A DNA stretch of 21,332 nucleotides from Bacillota bacterium (GTDB lineage Bacteria; Bacillota; Syntrophomonadia; Syntrophomonadales; Syntrophomonadaceae), in assembly GCA_023395515.1 (NCBI GenBank), contig JAEWZB010000096.1:1-21332 (forward strand), given 5' to 3'. Both the position numbers and the translations under genes were made by a program. Positions 1 through 4,611 of the stretch are shown in pieces (positions within the stretch are counted from its first letter, which is position 1; each line of letters opens with the position of its first letter). Under the pieces are notes generated by a model. It searched no databases and had not been told where the DNA came from. It worked only from the letters and a program-made list of their open reading frames with translations.

Positions 1-1
1 G

Positions 2-121
2 GATACGGTAATTATAAACGGTAATATAGTTATGGAAAACCGGATAATTAAGACCTTTGATGAAAAAGAAGTCTTAGTTAAAGCCCGTGCCATAGGGGAA
101 AGGTTAGTAGGGGGAATATAA
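2..121 (+). CDS. C-terminal end of an amidohydrolase, probably MTA/SAH deaminase type (partial)
   Basis: The first 39 codons of the window are open in frame 2 and end in a TAA at 119-121; the 5' part lies outside. The fragment reads DTVIINGNIVMENR, followed about ten residues later by EKEVLVKARAIGERL. This matches the closing beta-strand (D-T-V-I-V-N-G-x-x-V-M-x-x-R) and last helix of amidohydrolases of the TRZ/ATZ and 5-methylthioadenosine/S-adenosylhomocysteine deaminase group. Those enzymes deaminate MTA, SAH or adenosine-like substrates in the cytoplasm. The stop codon overlaps the mobB start by one base, so the two genes are probably co-transcribed and translationally coupled. With no catalytic motifs visible, the substrate cannot be assigned; other cyclic amidohydrolases such as SsnA-like proteins remain possible. 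Confidence 0.6.
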   Translation, partial: DTVIINGNIVMENRIIKTFDEKEVLVKARAIGERLVGGI

Positions 122-609
122 TGGTCCCTATAATTTCTTTTGTAGGTAGACATGACTCAGGAAAAACCACTTTATTAACTAAAGTGGTTAATCATTTTAA
201 TAATCAAAATGTGAAAGTGGGCGTAATAAAACATGCTCATCATGAATTAATAATTCCCGATACCAAAGATAGTGAGAAATTATTTAATGCCGGGGCCGCA
301 GTAGTTTATACTAATAGTCCTAATACGCAAATAATTTACTCCCGCTCGGAATTAAAGGCTTTAACCGAAATAATTGAAGCTATCGAAAAAGAAGTTGATA
401 TTATTATATTGGAAGGTTATAAAGAGGAGCCCTACCCTAAGATTGAAGTAATGAGAGAGGCTATTAGTCAAGAACCTTTACCAATATCTAATGTTATTGC
501 CCGGATTTTAGATTTTAAATTGGAAACTGACAGCCCGGTACCCGAATTTGCTTTTGAAGATGTCAGCCAAATTTGTGAATTTATTTTGAGTTATGTAAGT
601 TCTTCGTAA
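121..609 (+). CDS. mobB: Molybdopterin-guanine dinucleotide biosynthesis adapter protein MobB
   Basis: A 162-residue P-loop GTPase-like protein. The Walker A motif GRHDSGKT is at residues 9-16, followed by the MobB-type segment VGVIKHAHHE near residues 33-42. The acidic strand DIIILEGYK around residues 93-101 is the typical Walker B/E-G-Y-K signature of the family. MobB binds GTP and assists MobA in attaching GMP to molybdopterin to form the MGD form of molybdenum cofactor. The ATG overlaps the upstream stop codon, and a GGGGG stretch six bases earlier can act as the ribosome binding site. The neighbouring moeA supports a role in molybdenum cofactor maturation. Length is normal for the family. 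Confidence 0.9.
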   Translation: MVPIISFVGRHDSGKTTLLTKVVNHFNNQNVKVGVIKHAHHELIIPDTKDSEKLFNAGAAVVYTNSPNTQIIYSRSELKALTEIIEAIEKEVDIIILEGYKEEPYPKIEVMREAISQEPLPISNVIARILDFKLETDSPVPEFAFEDVSQICEFILSYVSSS

Positions 610-630
610 ATATTGATTGCAATCGTTAGC

Positions 631-835
631 TGAATGTATAAATATTCCGTTGCCGGACTCCGCATGGGGAAACACCAACTGCTTGTCTCAAGAATAAAGG
701 GGTACCGGGCCAAAGTCACATCCTGTTCAGTGGCCCGCTCGCCCTGTCCGTAGGGCTCGCCCCCTTTATTCTTGAGCCTTCGCAGGGTGTATCCTCCATG
801 CTGCGTCAAACGGCTTCTGCATATTTATACATTCA
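631..835. repeat. Nested long inverted repeat, MITE-like or structured RNA element
   Basis: The ends are perfectly complementary over 14 bp (TGAATGTATAAATA at 631-644 with 822-835). Further in, GGAAACACC near 667-675 can pair with GGTGTATCC near 786-794 with one mismatch. A perfect 16-bp stem joins 687-702 with 761-776. Inside that, GGGCCA at 707-712 pairs with TGGCCC at 731-736, and GCCCT/AGGGC (741-745/752-756) forms a 6-base-loop hairpin. The element is more GC-rich than its flanks and fills nearly the whole mobB-moeA gap, ending about 12 bp before the moeA ribosome binding site. It could be a non-autonomous mobile repeat, a leader RNA acting on moeA, or a minus-strand RNA. No clear target-site duplication was seen. 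A minus-strand reading frame crosses it, but its sequence is dictated by the palindrome. Confidence 0.75.
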
Positions 836-860
836 ACATGATTAAAAGAGGTGAATTAAA

Positions 861-2060
861 ATAAAACCAGTTCGACTAACACCGGAACAAGTTGTAGACA
901 CACTTTTGGAGAACGTAAATACTCTTGCTGAAGAATGGGCAGACCTAAATAAAGCCACTAATCGAGTCTGTGCTCAAACCTTAACTGCTCCGGTTGATGT
1001 ACCTCATTTTAAAAGATCAAGGGTAGACGGTTACGCGATAAATGAACAGGATTTATTCCAGCCGGCTCCTTTGACTTTAATGAAAACTGGGGTTGTACCA
1101 GCCGGAAGTGTTGAACAATGTAAAATTGAACCGGGAGTTACCATAAAAATAATGACCGGAGCTCCTATTCCTTTACATACCGGCGCGGTTATTAAACAAG
1201 AAGAGGTAGGGGAATGTGATAACGAAATTAAGGTTAATTTTTTGCCTACCTATAATACTAATATTGAATTAGTCGGAAGTATGCATAAAAAAGGGGAGGT
1301 AATTGCCAAGCAGGGAGACCGGTATGATCCCCTTACCATTGAACATATAGCAGCTACCGGCATTAATCTTGTACCGGTATATGACTTGCCCTCCGTTTAT
1401 ATAATAAATTCCGGCAGTGAATTAGAACTGCCCGGTAGTAGTCTGGAGTATGGAAAGATATTTAATAGTAATCAAAGTATGTTTTTAAGCTTACTTAAAT
1501 TAGCGGACTGTAATGGCATAGCAGGTCATGGGCAGTTGGCTGATGATCTGGATTTAATATGTGCAGAAATAAAAAAGGGCCTGGAATTAAGTGATTTATT
1601 AATAATAAACGGTGGTAATGCGGAAGGGGATTTTGACCTTATACCCTTGGCCCTGGAGAAAATAGGAGCGTCAATAATAATCAAAGGTATCCAAATGAAA
1701 CCGGGACCTAGAACAGTTGTGGCTGGTTATGGTAATAAGCTGATATTTAATGTGCCCGGCAATCCCCATGCCGGTTATATTTTATTTCAGGTTTTAATTA
1801 AACCGGTCTTAAGAAAAATGCAGGGACAAAATGCTCCCCTTAACCAATGGTTTAATATTAAGCTGACTGATAACATGAAGAGCATATCTAAGACCAGAAC
1901 CTTTTGCAAAGGAGCATTAGTGGCAGAAAATAATAGTTTAGGCGCGATAGCTTTGCCTAAAAGTGATTTAAACTATGGCTTAGCTCCTTTGATACTAGAT
2001 ATAGCCCCTAACCAAGGCCATGAGGGTGATATAGTTAAGGCTATGCTGGTAGGCATGTGA
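861..2060 (+). CDS. moeA: Molybdopterin molybdenumtransferase MoeA-like, with non-canonical start
   Basis: MoeA inserts molybdate into adenylylated molybdopterin. Family landmarks are SRVDGYAI, TGAPIP, a glycine-rich NGGNAEGDFD where most MoeA have SGGxSxGD, and PGNPHAG where most have PGNPVS. The reading frame opens at 855. A good AGAGGTG (848-853) sits seven bases before an ATA at 861, giving a 399-residue protein of normal MoeA length starting (M)KPVRLTPEQVV. There is no ATG, GTG or TTG until TTG at 906, which has no ribosome binding site and would remove the conserved N-terminal helix. I therefore propose ATA (or ATT at 855) as start, or a recently damaged start codon. The active-site changes suggest a divergent subfamily. 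It continues the mobB gene group and ends at a hairpin shared with the convergent gene. Confidence 0.8.
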   Translation: MKPVRLTPEQVVDTLLENVNTLAEEWADLNKATNRVCAQTLTAPVDVPHFKRSRVDGYAINEQDLFQPAPLTLMKTGVVPAGSVEQCKIEPGVTIKIMTGAPIPLHTGAVIKQEEVGECDNEIKVNFLPTYNTNIELVGSMHKKGEVIAKQGDRYDPLTIEHIAATGINLVPVYDLPSVYIINSGSELELPGSSLEYGKIFNSNQSMFLSLLKLADCNGIAGHGQLADDLDLICAEIKKGLELSDLLIINGGNAEGDFDLIPLALEKIGASIIIKGIQMKPGPRTVVAGYGNKLIFNVPGNPHAGYILFQVLIKPVLRKMQGQNAPLNQWFNIKLTDNMKSISKTRTFCKGALVAENNSLGAIALPKSDLNYGLAPLILDIAPNQGHEGDIVKAMLVGM

Positions 2061-2118
2061 GGTGTAAGGGGTGAGGTGTGAGGCGTCTCCTAACCCCTTA
2101 CACCTAACCCCTTACTTT
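2060..2118. terminator. Bidirectional hairpin between convergent moeA and P-loop gene
   Basis: AGGTGTAAGGGGT at 2060-2072 is a perfect 13-bp inverted repeat of 2093-2105. On the plus strand it overlaps the last base of moeA and is followed by a short repeat of the same right arm (CTAACCCCTTAC) and then TTTTTT from 2115. The unit is made of near-repeats (GGTGTAAGG, GGTGTGAGG). It is placed to end moeA transcription and lies just past the stop of the minus-strand gene. The T-run is separated from the stem by about 10 bases, so termination strength is uncertain. Confidence 0.6.
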
Positions 2119-2119
2119 T

Positions 2120-3214
2120 TTACAATAACTCGGTAATCTCAGCGATCAACTCCTGGCGGTAGGAATCTATAGCCTCATAATCCATAGCCGGAGTATAATA
2201 ACTCTCCAATTCATCATGCAGCCCTTTAGCTTTAGTAATAAAACTAACCGCCTCTTTTATGCCCAGTTCAATTCTATTTTGAGCCGAATCAATATTTTTA
2301 GCATAAGTATCAAGTATGGAATCATCAATAAACTTATTAAAATCTAATTGGCGTTTATACTTATTACCCGGTATTTCTGCACTATAATCAAAGAAGAAAT
2401 CGGATAGATCAATTAAAACTGCTTTGGTTTCCGGGATTAAGATTGCATCTACTTCTTCCGGATTAAAAGGATTATGATACACTTCCGCATTAATGGCATT
2501 AACCTCCAGCAGATGTACCACATGTTTAAATAAAGATTTTACTCCACTACCCGGACTACCTTTGACGGTAAATAAAGACATGTTTTTATCTATAATACTG
2601 GCTAATTTAGTTACTAAACCTTCGGGGGTAATAGCCCCGGGAAATAAATGGCGTATGGAACCGGTCATCTTAGTAGCGTTTTGTAAAAAATCTTCTCCTA
2701 AAGCAGTGATATTTCTTTTTATAGCTGTTACATCTCCAGCTTCTTCGTAATAAGATTTCAATTCATCATAAGCACAGTTAGCTTCACGTAAACGCAGGTA
2801 AGCCCGCTCAAAACAGGTGGAGATATTTGAGGTTAGACTTATAATACTACCCCGACTGCTCATTATAGACTCCTGATGCCAAAATTGTCCTAAGTTAATA
2901 ATCTGGTCAACTGCAGCGGGAAACTTAGGGTCTATTATATGGGGAGCAGTCCCATCCACCAAGCATATTTTATTATTCCCAATTACCACCCCATCTAAGG
3001 AATTATTATCTGAGGAACACCAGTGGTACTCAATATCATAACCACGGGCTGCAAATTCTGCCCCAATTTTTTTCATTAATACTGATTTGCCTACTCCAGG
3101 CCCGCCTTTTAATACATATTTTCTGATTACATCTGGTGACACGATATAATCGTAAAATGAATAAAAACCATAACATGTATTCCCACCTAAGAATACATCT
3201 CTAACTTTAGCCAT
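2120..3214 (-). CDS. Tandem P-loop ATPase-like protein of unknown function (PRK06851-like)
   Basis: I chose the ATG at 3214 because GGGGGT precedes it by six bases; an in-frame codon further upstream (3280) has no such site. The 364-residue protein is an internal duplication. Half one has a canonical Walker A, GGPGVGKS (residues 37-44), then a Y-H-W-C-S-S-D segment and KICLVDG. Half two repeats the layout: GSPGSGVKS (219-227), then a VYHNPFNP segment and KAVLIDL. The second Walker A carries an extra Val between Gly and Lys, which should disturb phosphate binding. No signal peptide or membrane segment is seen, so it is likely cytoplasmic. The architecture matches uncharacterised clostridial nucleotide-binding proteins; the role is unknown and I assign none. 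It is divergent from the thioesterase and convergent with moeA. Confidence 0.8.
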   Translation of the reverse strand: MAKVRDVFLGGNTCYGFYSFYDYIVSPDVIRKYVLKGGPGVGKSVLMKKIGAEFAARGYDIEYHWCSSDNNSLDGVVIGNNKICLVDGTAPHIIDPKFPAAVDQIINLGQFWHQESIMSSRGSIISLTSNISTCFERAYLRLREANCAYDELKSYYEEAGDVTAIKRNITALGEDFLQNATKMTGSIRHLFPGAITPEGLVTKLASIIDKNMSLFTVKGSPGSGVKSLFKHVVHLLEVNAINAEVYHNPFNPEEVDAILIPETKAVLIDLSDFFFDYSAEIPGNKYKRQLDFNKFIDDSILDTYAKNIDSAQNRIELGIKEAVSFITKAKGLHDELESYYTPAMDYEAIDSYRQELIAEITELL

Positions 3215-3330
3215 TTTTGTACCCCCTATAAAATACTTATCCTTATTAAGTATGTATATGAAATAAAAATTCCATTCCATCCCGGATTATTATGGTAAAT
3301 TAGTAATTGAAGATAAAGGGGGCGGAGTTT

Positions 3331-3753
3331 ATGTTAAATCAATTTAATGAAATACTTAAAGGTACTTACCAAGAGCTAAACGGTATTAGATATGCTCACC
3401 TAGAAAAAGGTAAAGCCATAGGAATTATGGAGGTTCAATCCCATCACTTAAATCCCAATGGAACTTTACATGGAGCAGCCTTAGTAGCTTTAGCTGATAG
3501 TATTGCAATGGCGGGACTAATCTATACTTATGAGCTAAATCCGGCGGCCACCACCAGCTTATCAATTAGCTTTATTAGAACCGTTAAAACCGGCCAGGTT
3601 AGAGCCGAAGCTAATATATTATCCCAAGGCCGAACTGTATCAGCTTGGCAGGTAGATTGCTATGATGAAAAGGATAATCTGTTAGCTACGGTGCAAGCCA
3701 ACTTTTGTTTACTCAAAAAGGGAAGTACTAAGTGGGAGGAGCAAATGGGGTAG
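3331..3753 (+). CDS. PaaI/YbgC-like hotdog-fold thioesterase
   Basis: The ATG at 3331 is favoured because AAAGGGGGCGGAG ends three bases upstream; the TTG at 3307 lacks a site. The 140-residue product has the PaaI-family pattern N-P-N-G-T-L-H-G-A (residues 41-49), followed by ALADSIAMAG with the acidic residue D56, and the strand TTSLSISFIRTV. Family members hydrolyse acyl- or aryl-CoA thioesters as cytoplasmic homotetramers. The most usual motif is HGG; here it is HGA. The phenylacetate-CoA ligase gene 16 kb away makes an aryl-CoA substrate thinkable, but there is no direct link. It is divergently transcribed from the P-loop gene across a gap of about 115 bp. Confidence 0.85.
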   Translation: MLNQFNEILKGTYQELNGIRYAHLEKGKAIGIMEVQSHHLNPNGTLHGAALVALADSIAMAGLIYTYELNPAATTSLSISFIRTVKTGQVRAEANILSQGRTVSAWQVDCYDEKDNLLATVQANFCLLKKGSTKWEEQMG

Positions 3754-3854
3754 AAGATGGATCATGAGGGGTGAAACGATTCTAAACGAGATGAGCTTAT
3801 CATTAAATATGGTTATAAGATGAATAGATACATAGTGGAAGCATTGTAAACTTA

Positions 3855-3863
3855 TGGTAGAAT
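3855..3863 (+). promoter_or_regulatory. Extended -10 promoter candidate for the small-peptide RNA
   Basis: TG-G-TAGAAT is an extended -10 element (TGn followed by 5 of 6 consensus bases). No good -35 is present at the matching distance. The predicted start point, about seven bases downstream, falls at ~3870-3871. That is exactly the first base of the 5' arm of the terminal inverted repeat (GGAGTTG), which makes the assignment more attractive than the motif alone. Confidence 0.45.
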
Positions 3864-3870
3864 AAAAATT

Positions 3871-4075
3871 GGAGTTGTCGTTTGGCGGTTAGCACTTCCC
3901 ATCTTATAGAAGGGAGGTGATACTATGATTACATATGGCGAATTGTTTCAATTTTGCTTAGTAATTGTAGGAATTATTTCCCTGTGCATTTTGTACAGAA
4001 AATAATATGACCGCCAGATGGCGGTCTAAGCAACGTTAGAGCTAACCGCTGCATCAAAAGCGGCAACTCCTTTTA
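3871..4075 (+). ncRNA. Structured transcript unit with complementary ends enclosing a small peptide gene (type I toxin mRNA-like)
   Basis: GGAGTTG at 3871-3877 is complementary to CAACTCC at 4064-4070, and GCGGTTAGC at 3885-3893 to GCTAACCGC at 4041-4049. Within the 3' part, CCGCT/AGCGG (4046-4050/4059-4063) forms an alternative local hairpin followed by CAACTCCTTTTATT, which is terminator-like. After the peptide gene, GACCGCC-AGAT-GGCGGTC (4009-4026) is a perfect 7-bp hairpin. Complementary 5' and 3' ends around a tiny hydrophobic reading frame are typical of type I toxin mRNAs, where the end-to-end pairing holds back translation. The unit may be sense RNA, paired sense/antisense RNAs, or a small mobile repeat with inverted ends; sequence alone does not decide. 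Confidence 0.5.
3925..4005 (+). CDS. 26-residue hydrophobic peptide, putative holin-like/type I toxin
   Basis: An ATG six bases after a very strong AGGGAGGTGA site opens a 26-codon frame. The peptide begins MITYGELFQF, continues through an uninterrupted hydrophobic stretch (residues 10-24, rich in V, I, L, C) and ends in Y-R-K. A single membrane helix with a short basic tail, preceded by a T-Y-x-x-L-F motif, is the layout of the small holin-like toxins of Firmicutes type I toxin-antitoxin loci. The expected action is insertion in the cytoplasmic membrane. The frame sits inside a transcript unit with complementary ends, and a convergent promoter-like sequence lies just beyond its 3' side. Toxicity is inferred, not shown; a small regulatory or leader peptide is the alternative. 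Confidence 0.6.
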   Translation: MITYGELFQFCLVIVGIISLCILYRK

Positions 4076-4078
4076 TTA

Positions 4079-4084
4079 ATTATA
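4079..4084 (-). promoter_or_regulatory. Possible antisense promoter facing the small-peptide unit
   Basis: On the minus strand the bases at 4084-4079 read TATAAT, a consensus -10. A TTGACG-like -35 lies at 4113-4108, but the 23-bp spacing is too long for TATAAT. An alternative TAACAT -10 (4089-4084) fits the same -35 with 18 bp. Transcripts starting near 4070 would run through the inverted repeat and across the small peptide gene as an antisense RNA. This is a weak call resting on motif position. Confidence 0.3.
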
Positions 4085-4237
4085 TGTTAGCATTCCTAAA
4101 AAGATACGTCAACACAGCAAAGAGCCATTTAAGTAACCCTTACTATCTGGGGTTAATCTGTAATCATAAAACAATGACCCACAGGCTTCACTTTGCCCAC
4201 GTGTATAAAGGCAGATATAAGCCCTGTCCCTCCAGGA

Positions 4238-4477
4238 TTAGTGTTTCCCATGAAAATGAGGTATTACAAAGCCCTTGGCATCTTGACACCCGCATTGGCA
4301 GCCCTGTTGTTTTCTGCTATATCCGGCCTGATCTAGTTGAGTAGTTACTTGGCCGCGAATATTTTTAAGAAATAGGGCATAAAGTTCCTGCTGTTCTTTA
4401 GCCTCAGCCTTGGTTAAGCCTTTTTCTTTTTTTATTTTAGCCAACTCATTCAGCCTTTTTATTTGCTTATCATCCAT
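4238..4477 (-). CDS. DUF896 (YnzC/UPF0291) family small protein with Cys/His-rich tail
   Basis: The start is set at the ATG at 4477, preceded by GGGAGGTAATAAG; the ATG at 4492 would overlap that site. The 79-residue protein has the DUF896 helical hairpin: an I-K-R-L-N-E-L-A motif near residues 6-13, K-K-E-K-G-L-T at 16-22, then an E-A-K-E-Q-Q-E-L-Y helix. Family members are small cytoplasmic helical proteins; B. subtilis YnzC is 77 residues and of unclear function. The tail is unusual: C60, C62 and C64 in a C-x-C-x-C pattern, then H74, H76 and H79, which could bind metal. It stands alone. TATAAT at 4503-4498 on this strand is a possible -10 for the gene, with no clear -35. The opposite-strand frame 4084-4344 is its shadow. 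Confidence 0.85.
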   Translation of the reverse strand: MDDKQIKRLNELAKIKKEKGLTKAEAKEQQELYALFLKNIRGQVTTQLDQAGYSRKQQGCQCGCQDAKGFVIPHFHGKH

Positions 4478-4540
4478 CTTATTACCTCCCATACTCTATT
4501 ATAATAGTTTACACTTTTTTAGCCGTCTTGAATCAATAGG

Positions 4541-4569
4541 TTAAAAACTTTACCCTTATAGTCTATAAT
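4541..4569 (+). promoter_or_regulatory. Candidate promoter of the recJ-relA-dtd operon
   Basis: TTAAAA (4541-4546), a 17-bp spacer and a perfect TATAAT (4564-4569) form a sigma-A-type promoter. The start would fall near 4576, leaving a leader of about 35 bases before the recJ start. The -35 matches consensus at only four of six bases. Confidence 0.5.
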
Positions 4570-4611
4570 AATGGAGAATGAAGTGTTTAGCATTAATTGG
4601 AGGAATTTTTA

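Noticed and set aside
591..809. 72-codon minus-strand reading frame between mobB and moeA
   Set aside because: It lies almost wholly within the palindromic element, runs into mobB, shows no domain I recognise and has no good ribosome binding site. The palindrome explains the openness of the frame better.
631..835. Molybdenum cofactor (Moco) riboswitch upstream of moeA
   Set aside because: The location is right, but I could not match the conserved core from memory, so it is kept as a structured repeat rather than named a riboswitch.
4084..4344. 86-codon plus-strand frame
   Set aside because: Its 3' half is antisense to the DUF896 gene, there is no ribosome binding site, and the translation has no family features.
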